Shown piece by piece: positions 45,747-53,256 of a stretch of DNA of 64,000 nucleotides. The stretch is from positions 62,001-126,000 of IMG/VR virus record IMGVR_UViG_3300037541_000804. One strand, 5' to 3'. Numbering within the stretch: position 1 is the stretch's first letter; each line of letters begins with the position of its first letter. Origin of the DNA: a virus. The position numbers were made by a program, and so were the translations under genes. The notes under the pieces are model-generated. The model was not told the origin of the DNA. It saw nothing but the letters and a program-made list of their open reading frames with translations, and did not search any database.

Positions 45747-45908
45747 TCAAGTCCAAAAACTCTTTTCACAATCGGAGCATTGGTGCTCTGCAACAACGCA
45801 TTTATTTTCCCTGTCGCACGGGTCAAGAGATTGAGCCTCCCAGAAAACCATGTAAGTTGTCAAGGTTTTTGAGCCGCAAAAGGGGCAGAAAATGATTAGC
45901 TCGTTCAT
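45747..45908 (-). CDS. 53-residue zinc-ribbon protein
   Basis: CPFCGSKTL near the start and CSDCEKSFW near the end; an acidic loop with two more Cys lies between. A compact zinc ribbon. Three bases from 45911-46330. Confidence 0.6.
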   Translation of the reverse strand: MNELIIFCPFCGSKTLTTYMVFWEAQSLDPCDRENKCVVAEHQCSDCEKSFWT

Positions 45909-45910
45909 GG

Positions 45911-46330
45911 CTAGGAAAGTAAAATTTGCAAACTTTTGGCGTATTTTAGGATTTGTTTGTCTGTAGGAGAGTCGGCCAAGTTGGCTAGATTGTCGGCGAT
46001 TTTGACGCGGATAGCAAGTTGATTGCCACTGTTTTTAATCGTGCGAATATTATCCTCGTAGCTGATTCGTTTGTCGAGAGTGAGGAGTAGAATGGCGCTA
46101 ATAACTCGCCCATTAATACCAGCAAGCTCCAAAGAAACAATGGACGCCCCAGATTCGACGCTATCATGAAGGTATGCCGTTGCAATCAGTTCATCATCAA
46201 ACCCAAAACGATCACCTGCAACTCTTGCTACGTCAATAACATGATTAAAATATGGCGCGGTTCCATCTCTTCTAAATTCATTTTTGTGAATTTCTTTTGC
46301 CAACTCGTAAGCAATGTCTTGTTGTCTCAT
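45911..46330 (-). CDS. MESH1/SpoT-like HD hydrolase
   Basis: 139 residues from the second ATG; the first lies inside the promoter. H near 13, then RRDGTAPYFNHVIDVA (about 20-35), LIATAYLHDSVE (about 50-61, the HD pair), LDKRISYEDNI and VKIADNLANL. These are the HD motifs of (p)ppGpp hydrolases of the MESH1/SpoT family, including the conserved R-x-G...Y..H start. Only the hydrolase domain is present. It may remove host alarmones and keep growth up during infection. E-promoter TTGACA, 17 bases, GATTAT, 6 bases. Confidence 0.75.
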   Translation of the reverse strand: MRQQDIAYELAKEIHKNEFRRDGTAPYFNHVIDVARVAGDRFGFDDELIATAYLHDSVESGASIVSLELAGINGRVISAILLLTLDKRISYEDNIRTIKNSGNQLAIRVKIADNLANLADSPTDKQILKYAKSLQILLS

Positions 46331-46348
46331 ATTTTTATAATCAACCAT

Positions 46349-46531
46349 TCACGGCAACTTGTCAAGTGGCGGATAAAAAACCTCAAAGATTTCGCCGTCG
46401 TTTGTGTATCGTCCATTCACTTTCCAGAATGGCTCAACGTTCAGAATTTGCTGCTTCTTTGGGGCGAAAATTTCTGGCAATGCGCCAAGAAAAACTCCGC
46501 CGAGAATTGCTAGAACAAAGAGTCCTTTCAT
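46349..46531 (-). CDS. small secreted or membrane-anchored protein
   Basis: 60 residues: MKGLFVLAILGGVFLGALPE is a signal peptide or membrane anchor, followed by about 38 soluble residues with aromatic and Pro content. Located beside the muramidase. Could be a lysis accessory such as a spanin-like piece, though it lacks a lipobox or coiled coil. E-promoter TTGACT, 16 bases, TATATT, 6 bases. Confidence 0.6.
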   Translation of the reverse strand: MKGLFVLAILGGVFLGALPEIFAPKKQQILNVEPFWKVNGRYTNDGEIFEVFYPPLDKLP

Positions 46532-46548
46532 GGGTTTAATATAGGGGT

Positions 46549-47178
46549 TTATTCCCGCGAGTCAACCAAGTAGATTGTTTTTCCCCAAAGTTTCTCCATC
46601 TTGTCGAGTACACCGCCAAGCCAGTACTTGTTCAGGCTTTTAGGATCATTCTTTGCGCCAACAGGGCAGTAAATCCTTTGAACGCCCACAATCGTAGGGT
46701 TTTTGCTGTAAAGTCGGCCAGCTAGTAATTTTGCCGAAAACTCAATACACTCGTCAACACTTTCAAACGTGTGATACTTTCCTTTAAGAAAGATGCCGAA
46801 CACATTGTTTTTCTCTCGCGCAAACAAAGATTTGCCGTTTGCCGATTCGTGCATAGCAATTGCGACCAAAAATATCGGACAAATGTTATTTTTTCGTGCT
46901 TCGGCCAAAAACTTCTCCCCTTTGCCCGCTAAAACTCCGCCCAAAAATTGATCCAGTCGCCCGCTTGCGATGATTGAGTGGTTGTGAATATTATAATCCT
47001 TAGACAAGGAAACCGTTTTTACAGGCTTAGCTTTCGGAACGAAGATTCTTTTAGCGTTTAGCGCCATCTCTCGGAAGGCGTCAAGCAGTTTAACGCTTTT
47101 TCGAGCTTTTGTTTCGGCGTATCCGTGATGAATTGATAGGCCGACAATGGCTAGAATGATTAGGCTAATGGTTTTCAT
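46549..47178 (-). CDS. secreted glucosaminidase/muramidase (lysin)
   Basis: 209 residues. An N-terminal signal peptide (MKTISLIILAIVGLSIHHGYA) is followed by a basic linker, then a FlgJ/LytG-type glucosaminidase domain: LDQFLGGVLAGKGEKFLAEA, ICPIFLVAIAMHESANGKSLFAREKNNVFGIF (catalytic Glu in HESANG), YHTFESVDECIEFSAKLL, and a C-terminal Y.....DP..LN..W. It cleaves peptidoglycan glycan strands. The signal sequence would let it leave the cytoplasm without a holin. It sits in the small-gene region rather than beside the holin-like gene at 58 kb. Confidence 0.82.
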   Translation of the reverse strand: MKTISLIILAIVGLSIHHGYAETKARKSVKLLDAFREMALNAKRIFVPKAKPVKTVSLSKDYNIHNHSIIASGRLDQFLGGVLAGKGEKFLAEARKNNICPIFLVAIAMHESANGKSLFAREKNNVFGIFLKGKYHTFESVDECIEFSAKLLAGRLYSKNPTIVGVQRIYCPVGAKNDPKSLNKYWLGGVLDKMEKLWGKTIYLVDSRE

Positions 47179-47181
47179 GGG

Positions 47182-47304
47182 TTATTCGATTTCTCCAAAC
47201 AAGAGACCAAAGGCTTTCCAGCCGTATTTTTCAAACACTGGAATTGCTGGCATAGCAATAATTCCGACAATAAACAGTTCGTAAATGTGGTCGAGGATTT
47301 TCAT
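47182..47304 (-). CDS. 40-residue membrane-associated peptide
   Basis: MKILDHIYELFIVGIIAMPA and a Pro/aromatic second half. One amphipathic-hydrophobic helix. Stop is 3 bases before the lysin ATG, so the two are co-translated. A lysis accessory is plausible. Confidence 0.5.
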   Translation of the reverse strand: MKILDHIYELFIVGIIAMPAIPVFEKYGWKAFGLLFGEIE

Positions 47305-47324
47305 GTTATTTTGTGTGTTTAAAC

Positions 47325-47510
47325 TTAACCGACAACCTGCCACCCTGCAATCATTTTTTCGGTTTCTTTAATAGCGGCGAAGTCTGGCGTTAGTTTGCTT
47401 TTAAGCGGCACGATTCGTTCAATGGCAATCCATTTTTCGCCGTGAAGGGTTGTCAAGTCGGAGGCGTATTTTTTAGCGGCCTTTTTGGTTGTCGGGTAGT
47501 GGTAAAGCAT
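47325..47510 (-). CDS. hypothetical basic protein
   Basis: 61 residues. Helix KAAKKYASDLTTLHGEKWIAIERIVPL, a strand-helix pattern. E-promoter TTGACG, 15 bases, TATATA, 7 bases. Confidence 0.6.
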   Translation of the reverse strand: MLYHYPTTKKAAKKYASDLTTLHGEKWIAIERIVPLKSKLTPDFAAIKETEKMIAGWQVVG

Positions 47511-47540
47511 GGGTGAGTATATATCAGTTATTTTCGCCCG

Positions 47541-47891
47541 TCAAACAAATTCTTCCCACTCTTTTTCTTTCATCGCGGCATACTGTTCGGCGGAAAGCGC
47601 GAAAACGCTGATTAGCGCGTCTGGTTCGGCTTGCACGATGAAATCGCCGACTGACAAGGGAGAAATGCAAGAAACAGCTTCGCCGTCAACCATGAACGAG
47701 CAAAAGAACCCGCTTTCTTGTTTCTTTTTTGTTTTTAGGGTGCTCAATTGTTTGTCGATTTCGACGATCAACTGGCCCTTTTCTTTTCTGGGGATTTCAG
47801 AATCGGCCAACAAATCATTTTTGGCCGCGATTAGTCCAACGCGGGACATTTTTTGGATTTCTTGGACAAAGGTTAAGAGATTGTGGGGCAT
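47541..47891 (-). CDS. hypothetical protein
   Basis: 116 residues. Start set at the ATG 6 bases after TATATT of an E-promoter (TTGACG, 16 bases); five further in-frame codons upstream lie in the promoter. Helical first half with Lys/Glu, then beta and a final Glu-rich helix. Confidence 0.6.
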   Translation of the reverse strand: MPHNLLTFVQEIQKMSRVGLIAAKNDLLADSEIPRKEKGQLIVEIDKQLSTLKTKKKQESGFFCSFMVDGEAVSCISPLSVGDFIVQAEPDALISVFALSAEQYAAMKEKEWEEFV

Positions 47892-47911
47892 GGTTTTAAT
47901 ATACAAAATAA

Positions 47912-48391
47912 TTACCGCACGTCAACCACATTCTCCAACTTCACCATGACAAAAGGTGATTGATTTTTGTCTTCCAACTCAAGCCTAGTTTTCTTTGGAG
48001 ACAATTCGCTAGACAAAACCATGTTTTCAATCGTTTCTTCGGAGACTTGTTTTCCGTCCATGAAGAAAATGCTTTTTGGTTTGTTGCCAGAAATATTTAC
48101 GCCCAAAGATGTATTTCCGTTAAAGCCTTCATAGAGTTTTAGGCCGTCTTGATAAAAACACCGTTTAACACCATTGGGAAGATGGGGAACTTCACGCTCT
48201 TCTGACTGGATGCCAGCCTTTACATTGGCCGTATTCGCATATTCAACGCCGAACAATCCTTGGATTTGAGACTGTTTCTCAATATGAGCGGTAAATCCCT
48301 TTTTGAGCTTAACAGGTCGGCGTGTGGTTAGGCTAAAAATTGAGCCTTTGGGGCGGTTTGCTAGGCGGCGGGTAATTTCGGTGATTTTCAT
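47912..48391 (-). CDS. hypothetical protein
   Basis: 159 residues, basic N-terminus (RRLANRPKGSIFSLTTRRPVKLKKG) and beta/alpha remainder. It begins with the short motif ITEITRRLANRPKGSIF, reminiscent of phage ssDNA- or RNA-interacting DUFs; this is no more than an impression. One base after 48393-48521. Confidence 0.55.
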   Translation of the reverse strand: MKITEITRRLANRPKGSIFSLTTRRPVKLKKGFTAHIEKQSQIQGLFGVEYANTANVKAGIQSEEREVPHLPNGVKRCFYQDGLKLYEGFNGNTSLGVNISGNKPKSIFFMDGKQVSEETIENMVLSSELSPKKTRLELEDKNQSPFVMVKLENVVDVR

Positions 48392-48392
48392 T

Positions 48393-48521
48393 TTATTTAA
48401 GTCTTTTAGGTAATTCTACGCCATATTTCAACCAGTGCCAAATCATTGTTTGGGCCGTGCCTTGTTCATGTTGCCAGCCGAGATTTAACTCAGGATGATT
48501 TTTCGTTTGGCGCTTTTTCAT
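48393..48521 (-). CDS. 42-residue hypothetical protein
   Basis: MKKRQTKNHPELNLGWQHEQ then GTAQTMIWHWLKYGVELPKR. Overlaps the end of 48490-48936 by 32 bases in another frame and abuts the next gene, typical of coupled phage ORFs. Confidence 0.45.
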   Translation of the reverse strand: MKKRQTKNHPELNLGWQHEQGTAQTMIWHWLKYGVELPKRLK

Positions 48522-48936
48522 CAATCAATAAAGCGTTAAACTCCTTCTCTGTCAACGGGTTTGAGTCAATATATTCGCCGTCTTTGGGTGATTCCAAGGT
48601 GTAGAGAATTTCAATCAGTTCTTTGGATTTTTCTTCCTGAACGGCGAGGGCAATTTCTTTCTTTAAGTTACTGGTTTTCAACGCGATAGCGCCAGCGACG
48701 ACTTGAAAGAGCGGCGATTTCTCGCGGGGTTTAAGGGAATCTCGCAATTCTTTATTGTCGGCCAAAAGAGGCAAAACTGGCATTTTTACTTGGCGCAAGA
48801 ACATTCTTGTTTTATCATCGCGGCCCAAACAAAAGAATTCATTAGTTTGTCGGCGCTTCTTCTGTTCGGTCAAGTAATAGAATGCGTTGTTGACTTGATC
48901 TACTGTAGCGAATTGAGTGTATTTGTCTTTAATCAT
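48490..48936 (-). CDS. hypothetical protein
   Basis: 148 residues, charged, alpha/beta with a FNALLIDEKAP end. TQFATVDQVNNAFYYLTEQKKRR is an N-terminal helix pair. ATGA overlap with 48933-49166. Confidence 0.55.
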   Translation of the reverse strand: MIKDKYTQFATVDQVNNAFYYLTEQKKRRQTNEFFCLGRDDKTRMFLRQVKMPVLPLLADNKELRDSLKPREKSPLFQVVAGAIALKTSNLKKEIALAVQEEKSKELIEILYTLESPKDGEYIDSNPLTEKEFNALLIDEKAPNEKSS

Positions 48937-49166
48937 GGTTTCAATTTACGTTTATTATTCCAGTTGTCAAGATGTTTTTGACACATATCAATCCAACCTA
49001 TCAACGCCTCGTCTTTGGTTAGAATCGCCCGCTTCTTTACCTCAAACAAGAATTCGGCGTATTCTTTCGGGCGCGAAGAGTAATAGCGATTGATTTGCCA
49101 ATAGTCGAACCCCCTTACAAGGCCCAAGTGTTTAATACAGCGAAAGAGGTTTTTTAGGGATTGCAT
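48933..49166 (-). CDS. hypothetical basic protein
   Basis: 77 residues, Arg/Lys/Tyr-rich helix bundle. Next to the left end of the first tnpB element. TAAAAT precedes the ATG, but the place expected for a -35 box is element DNA, so the insertion may have removed it. Confidence 0.55.
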   Translation of the reverse strand: MQSLKNLFRCIKHLGLVRGFDYWQINRYYSSRPKEYAEFLFEVKKRAILTKDEALIGWIDMCQKHLDNWNNKRKLKP

Positions 49167-49257
49167 GATTTTATTAGTAAATTGACGAAAAGAAAACCCC
49201 TTCGTTTACGGAGGGGATGAATTTTCGCATTGTTTTAGGAAATTTTGTAAAAGTTAG

Positions 49258-49263
49258 TGTAAT
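49258..49263 (+). promoter_or_regulatory. L-motif TGTAAT of element 1
   Basis: TTAGTGTAATATA context, 9 bases to the tnpB ATG. The same context precedes tnpB of element 2. Confidence 0.5.
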
Positions 49264-49272
49264 ATAATTTGA

Positions 49273-50433
49273 ATGACGCATCGCGGCTACAAATATCGCA
49301 TATATCCAACAGCTTGTCAAGAGGGAATCTTGCGCAAAACGATTGGATCGTGTAGATTTGTGTACAATTGGGCGCTGGCACAGCGGCGAGAGGCGTGGGT
49401 GACGAGTAAAAAAAGCGTTTCTTACAGCGCAACGTCCAAAGGTTTGACCGAACTCAAGGAGTCGCCCGAGAAAGTTTGGCTTAACGACGTTTCAAGCGTT
49501 TGCTTACAACAAAGTTTGCGAAATCTTGATTTGGCGTTTAACAACTTTTTTCGCAAAAAATCCGCATATCCATCTTTCAAGAGTCGAAAAAATGGTGGCA
49601 GTGCGCGATTTATGGATAACGCTTTCCAAATTAAAGGAGATGGCTTGTTTCTTGCAAAAATTAAAACGCCAATCGTGATTAAGTGGTCGCGTCAGCTTTC
49701 CAGCGCTCCTAATTCATGCACAATTTCCCAAAACGCTGCGGGTCAGTGGTTTGCATCGTTCTTGTGCGAGGAAGAAATACCTCACTTGCCGCCAACGAAT
49801 AACAAGGTTGGCATTGACGTTGGAATTGAAAACTTTGCCACACTTTCAGACGGGCGAAAATTTCAATCTCCGAAAGCGATTCGTAAGTTGCGCAAAAAGT
49901 TAGCATGCTTGCAAAAGCGTCACTCGCGCAAGCAAAAAGGCTCTAAAAACCGTGAACGCGCTCGCAAAAAGGTTGCCCGCGTTCACCAGCACATCGCAGA
50001 TGTGCGTAAAGATTTTCTCCACAAACTGTCAACTCAACTCGTTCGCGAAAACCAAGCGATTGCAATTGAGGATTTGGCGGTGTCAAACATGGTTAAGAAC
50101 CGCAAACTTTCTCGCTGTATCAGCGAGCAAGGCTGGCGCGACTTTCGCACTATGCTTGAATACAAGTGCGAATGGTATGGGCGAGAACTACTTGTCGTTG
50201 ACAGGTTTTTTCCCTCATCCAAGACCTGTTCTTGTTGTGGAGCGAAAGCAGAGTTAACATTGAAAGATCGTGTTTGGAGTTGCGCCTGTGGCGCAACGCA
50301 TGATCGCGACGTGAACGCCGCGAAAAACATTTTGGCCGCTGGACAAGCGGTTGCAGCCTGTGGAGCTGACGGAAGACCAACGAAGAACTACGTTCTTCGC
50401 GGCAGTCGGCAACGAAGCAGGAAACCTTCTTAG
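49273..50433 (+). CDS. tnpB: TnpB RNA-guided nuclease, element 1
   Basis: 386 residues. N-terminal helix-turn-helix (MTHRGYKYRIYPTACQEGILR), wedge region, then RuvC: VGIDVGIENFATL (first Asp), IAIEDLAVSNMVKN (Glu) and HDRDVNAAKNIL (last Asp). The zinc module is CSCCG...CACG, with C-x-C in the second knuckle where the second copy has C-x2-C. All three catalytic acids remain, so the protein should be active. TnpB cuts DNA guided by an omega RNA made from its own right end. Confidence 0.9.
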   Translation: MTHRGYKYRIYPTACQEGILRKTIGSCRFVYNWALAQRREAWVTSKKSVSYSATSKGLTELKESPEKVWLNDVSSVCLQQSLRNLDLAFNNFFRKKSAYPSFKSRKNGGSARFMDNAFQIKGDGLFLAKIKTPIVIKWSRQLSSAPNSCTISQNAAGQWFASFLCEEEIPHLPPTNNKVGIDVGIENFATLSDGRKFQSPKAIRKLRKKLACLQKRHSRKQKGSKNRERARKKVARVHQHIADVRKDFLHKLSTQLVRENQAIAIEDLAVSNMVKNRKLSRCISEQGWRDFRTMLEYKCEWYGRELLVVDRFFPSSKTCSCCGAKAELTLKDRVWSCACGATHDRDVNAAKNILAAGQAVAACGADGRPTKNYVLRGSRQRSRKPS

Positions 50434-50496
50434 CAACGAGAAGAATCCCCGTCGTTCACGGCGGGGAGTATGTCAATTAGAAAAACAATTCAAACA
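50330..50496 (+). ncRNA. predicted omega RNA of element 1 with guide into HNH sequence
   Basis: By analogy with IS605 TnpB systems, the RNA scaffold overlaps the 3' end of tnpB and ends in the right-end hairpin. The guide is whatever follows TGTCAA. Here it would be TTAGAAAAACAATTCAAACA, part of the HNH coding sequence. The 5' boundary is a guess. Confidence 0.45.
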
Positions 50497-50668
50497 AGGA
50501 ATGACATGGGAAAATCATGGTGTTCATGGGTGGCATATTGACCACATAATCCCACTGTCCTCTGCCAAGGACGATATTGAACTGTTGAAAAAACTTTGCC
50601 ATTATACTAATCTTCAACCTCTTTGGGCCGAAGAAAACAGGATTAAATCTAACAAGATAACAGCTTAA
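50477..50668 (+). pseudogene. C-terminal fragment of an HNH endonuclease gene
   Basis: Reads LEKQFKQGMTWENHGVHGWH, IDHIIPLSSAKDDIELLK and HYTNLQPLWAEENRIK: the H-I-D-H and NLqPLW halves of an HNH core, the same module as the end of 25654-26442. The N-terminal half is missing; the bases left of the element encode nothing of it. Its stop overlaps the end of the converging RuvB-like gene by 20 bases. Confidence 0.75.
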
Positions 50669-51584
50669 CCACTTCTCGCCCTTTCGATGATAGCTCTCGC
50701 TTCCCATTAAGGCGCAAAAATCCCTTCTTTAATAGGTGATGCTCATGATCTTGACGCAAGGCTGTAGCTGGAACGCTCATGCATGCTGAAATTTCTGTCA
50801 GGGTCATTGGCCCGCGTTCGTAAAGCAATTTTAGTATCCCAAGCTCCAAATTATCGAGTCCGTGAACTTTAATATCTGCAATATTTGAGAGATTCGCAAA
50901 GTCCGCCGAATCAAAAGAATTTCTTTTCTTAATCGCACAAAAGTTAGCCACCTTGCGAGCCATTTGTCCAGCATCGCGAGGATTTGGCCTGATACTATCA
51001 ACAATTTCCTCCAAAATATTATCCTCGAATTCGATTTCTGGCACGTTTAATTGAATAATTTGCATTAGTTCGCTCTTTGAATACGGTGCAAGAGAAACAA
51101 CCTCCATTCGGCTCTTCAACGGTTTGCCAAGTTTATTAGAATCCGTAGTGGCAAAATTCATCGACAATTTGCAAAAATCAAACTCATAATCTGTCCCGTC
51201 GTGATTAACGCGGCGAATATGGCTCTTTTCAGTGTTAAGCAGGGTCAAAAACCACGTTTGGACGGCGCGAGGAAGCTCGTGTGACTCGTCTAGCAAAAGA
51301 CAAACGTTCTCCCTATCAACAATATGAGGCATATATACATTGTCGATAAACCACTGAACGCTTTTAACGTTTGCAGAGTTAATTTCGATATATTTGCCCG
51401 TTGTTCCAGACTTAGTAATCTCTTTTGCAAACTCTCGAATGAACCTTGTTTTCCCAAACCCAAAAGCCCCCGTGAACAAAAGATGTGGCAATGGCCGTCC
51501 TGCTTCGCGGGTTTCTAGGTGAAACGATAGCAAAGACTTGATTTTATCCTGTCCCGTTAGATTAGCGAATAGTGTTTTAGTCAT
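50649..51584 (-). CDS. ruvB: RuvB-like branch-migration ATPase
   Basis: 311 residues. Short N-terminal part (LTGQDKIKSLLSFHLETREAGRPLPHLLFTGAFGFGKTRFI) with Walker A GAFGFGKT, Walker B VCLLLDESHEL, sensor-1 FATTDS, and the arginine-finger/sensor-2 region GKPLKSRMEVVSLAPYS. An AAA+ lid with PNPRDAGQMARKVANFCAIK follows, then a winged helix starting HGLDNLELGILKLLYERGPMTLTEISACMSVP, exactly the RuvB order. RuvB drives Holliday junction migration with RuvA. No ruvA was seen here, so host RuvA or another phage factor may serve. Strong E-promoter. Confidence 0.8.
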   Translation of the reverse strand: MTKTLFANLTGQDKIKSLLSFHLETREAGRPLPHLLFTGAFGFGKTRFIREFAKEITKSGTTGKYIEINSANVKSVQWFIDNVYMPHIVDRENVCLLLDESHELPRAVQTWFLTLLNTEKSHIRRVNHDGTDYEFDFCKLSMNFATTDSNKLGKPLKSRMEVVSLAPYSKSELMQIIQLNVPEIEFEDNILEEIVDSIRPNPRDAGQMARKVANFCAIKKRNSFDSADFANLSNIADIKVHGLDNLELGILKLLYERGPMTLTEISACMSVPATALRQDHEHHLLKKGFLRLNGKRELSSKGREVVKLLSC

Positions 51585-51590
51585 GTGAGT

Positions 51591-51618
51591 ATATTAGATG
51601 ATTAATTTTCACTGTCAA
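51591..51618 (-). promoter_or_regulatory. E-promoter for the ruvB-like gene
   Basis: TTGACA (51613-51618), 16-base spacer, TAATAT (51591-51596), 6 bases to ATG. Confidence 0.75.
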
Positions 51619-51859
51619 GAATTACTGCGGAAAACAGTGTTTCGCCATCCCTTTCGGCGGATTCCTTACGACTGATTTCATTACAGGCCACAAGCGCTTT
51701 GTAATTTTCGCTTTCTGAGAAGTCTTGAAGAAGGATTTTTGAAATTGCTTCAAACAGTTCTTCCTTTTGTTTCGGGGAGACTGGTTGAGAAGCATAATGA
51801 TTCCAGCAAGCAGAGACCATGTTAGAGCATTCTTTGAGCACTTGTTGTTTTGTTATCAT
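51602..51859 (-). CDS. hypothetical helical protein
   Basis: 85 residues, helical, Cys early (KECSNMVSACWNHYA). E-promoter TTGACA, 17 bases, TAATAT, 9 bases. Confidence 0.6.
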   Translation of the reverse strand: MITKQQVLKECSNMVSACWNHYASQPVSPKQKEELFEAISKILLQDFSESENYKALVACNEISRKESAERDGETLFSAVILDSEN

Positions 51860-51893
51860 AGCGTGAGTATATTAAGTGGTTAATCGGGCCGTG

Positions 51894-52100
51894 TCAACTG
51901 AATTGGAAAGCTTCAACGACAATTTCTGGCTCTTTTTCAACTTTCGACGGAATTACTTGAAACGTTTGGGCGAAGTTTTTTGCTGCCCGTTTTTGAAGAT
52001 CAACTCGCGAAGCCTTGAATTCTTCGTCATCAGTGAATCCGAGTGCGCGGAGTTGGTTGATTGTCATAGTGACAAAGCTGGTTGAGCCGTGGGTTCTCAT
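51894..52100 (-). CDS. hypothetical protein
   Basis: 68 residues. VTMTINQLRALGFTDDEEFKASRVDLQKRAAKNFA is a helical region, then PEIVVEAFQF. Promoter not evident. Confidence 0.5.
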   Translation of the reverse strand: MRTHGSTSFVTMTINQLRALGFTDDEEFKASRVDLQKRAAKNFAQTFQVIPSKVEKEPEIVVEAFQFS

Positions 52101-52104
52101 GTGG

Positions 52105-52224
52105 TTATTTGTTGAAAAAGTCTAGGTCAGTAAGGAGCTTTAGTCCAGCGAATTCTTGGGTTGGAACTTTTTTATCCCAATATTTCATGCGAGTTTCAAA
52201 AGAGGCGTGTTGGCAATCGTTCAT
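52105..52224 (-). CDS. 39-residue hypothetical protein
   Basis: MNDCQHASFETRMKYWDKKV then a Leu/Asp helix. TTGACT lies upstream but with an unusual 21-base distance to TATTAT. Four bases from 51894-52100. Confidence 0.45.
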   Translation of the reverse strand: MNDCQHASFETRMKYWDKKVPTQEFAGLKLLTDLDFFNK

Positions 52225-52250
52225 GATAATACTCTCCATTATTTTTGCCA

Positions 52251-52652
52251 TTAGTCAAACCCATTCCCAAACACTTCATCGTAATCGTAATTAAAATGCT
52301 CACAATAATCAAACACTGTGTCCTTTTGGCGGCGGGTTACATCGTCGCCCCTAAATGTGGATTTCCTACAATCGCCAAGCCATGATAGGTTTTTAACGCA
52401 CATCCAGCCTTGTGACAGAAGCCAGCTTTCCCATGATTGGTCAAAGCCGCTCTTTGAATATCGGCCCTTTTTACGAGAATTTTCATTCGCGCCGCATTTA
52501 AAAACCGCCAAATAGGTTGCAGCAATCTCATGTTTTGCGCCGCTAAATCCGTAAAAGTCGCCGTTTGGCGCAATCCACGCATTATATTCAAAATTAGCGT
52601 CTGGAATCTCTTGTGGGATTTTGTCTTGGAAGATTATGTTGATCTTTTTCAT
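52251..52652 (-). CDS. hypothetical protein
   Basis: 133 residues from the ATG after TATATT (TGGACA, 16 bases, TATATT, 6 bases); 26 upstream in-frame codons overlap the promoter. NAWIAPNGDFYGFSGAKHEIAA and SWESWLLSQGWMCVKNLSW.. are the two halves of a pattern (W..p.G.f......H...A; ..sWe.wL...GWi.v) seen in many phage DUFs. Function unknown. Confidence 0.65.
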   Translation of the reverse strand: MKKINIIFQDKIPQEIPDANFEYNAWIAPNGDFYGFSGAKHEIAATYLAVFKCGANENSRKKGRYSKSGFDQSWESWLLSQGWMCVKNLSWLGDCRKSTFRGDDVTRRQKDTVFDYCEHFNYDYDEVFGNGFD

Positions 52653-52669
52653 CCAGCCAATATACCCAT

Positions 52670-53113
52670 TTACTTCCCCTTGTCCAGTCTTTTGTATCCC
52701 CAAGTTTTGCGGCGATTTGCTTCGTGCCACTCAATAGGTTCTCCGTGTAGGCAATTATCGTAATAAGCATCAAAGATTACGCCGTTCTTAATTACTTGCA
52801 AGTGTTCGGTGGTAAACACCAAATATGTGCCGCGTTTGAATTTATCAACTGATTTTAAAATCGGGCGATTCTTTAGCCAAACGGTTTTTCTCTTTCGGCC
52901 AAAGTTTTTGGTCAGAGAGAGGGCTTCATCCCACGTCATATATTTGCGCCAAGCGTAGATTTTCTTTTTCGGCCAATTCTTTGACTTGCGCAATTTTCCA
53001 AGTCGCCATTGGACTTTGTAAACTGGTTCTCCCGTGATTAGGGAAACAGCCACCGTTCCACAAGAGAAATCACACTCGGGAAAGTCGGCCCGATTAAAGG
53101 TTTTCAACTTCAT
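52670..53113 (-). CDS. papain-like cysteine peptidase-fold protein (probable)
   Basis: 147 residues. FSCGTVAVSLITG (about 16-28) puts a Cys at the start of a helix as in C39/NlpC peptidases. RGTYLVFTTEHLQVIKNGVIFDAYYDN (about 93-119) supplies a strand with a His (EHLQV) and a following Asp/Asn, giving a plausible Cys-His-Asn/Asp triad. Small proteins of this shape occur in phages and may hydrolyse peptides or amides. Activity is inferred from the motif order. Last minus gene before the tRNA-like sequence. Confidence 0.55.
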   Translation of the reverse strand: MKLKTFNRADFPECDFSCGTVAVSLITGEPVYKVQWRLGKLRKSKNWPKKKIYAWRKYMTWDEALSLTKNFGRKRKTVWLKNRPILKSVDKFKRGTYLVFTTEHLQVIKNGVIFDAYYDNCLHGEPIEWHEANRRKTWGYKRLDKGK

Positions 53114-53158
53114 CTCTTATTTTGGCCGAAAATAACGAACAAATCAAGAAAAAAAGAT

Positions 53159-53256
53159 TGAACGCGACAAGATTTGAACTTGTTCTCTCCATTTGCGTGC
53201 CTACTCCAGAATTAACTGTCTCGGACTTGAGTATGCTACCATTACATTACGCGCTC
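53159..53256 (-). tRNA. tRNA-like gene with abnormal anticodon arm
   Basis: 98 bases. 5' GAGCGCG pairs with CGCGTTC (one G-U) as a 7-bp acceptor stem. ATGT/GCAT with loop AATGGTA is a good D-arm. ACAAG-TTCAAAT-CTTGT is a perfect T-arm. Between D-arm and T-arm lie about 48 bases, too many for a class I and awkward for a class II tRNA. TACTC/GAGTA can form the anticodon stem, but with a 22-base loop. It may be a decayed, intron-bearing or mimic tRNA. No CCA is encoded. The isotype cannot be assigned. Confidence 0.5.

Larger units (their letters stand above)
49190..50476 (+). mobile_element. IS200/IS605-family (IS1341-like) element 1, tnpB only
   Basis: Left-end hairpin CCCCT-t-CG-TTTA-CG-g-AGGGG (49197-49216), one tnpB, and right-end hairpin CCCCG...CGGGG (50447-50466) followed by TGTCAA. 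No tnpA is present, so movement would need a transposase in trans. The right flank is the C-terminal piece of an HNH gene. Confidence 0.8.
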
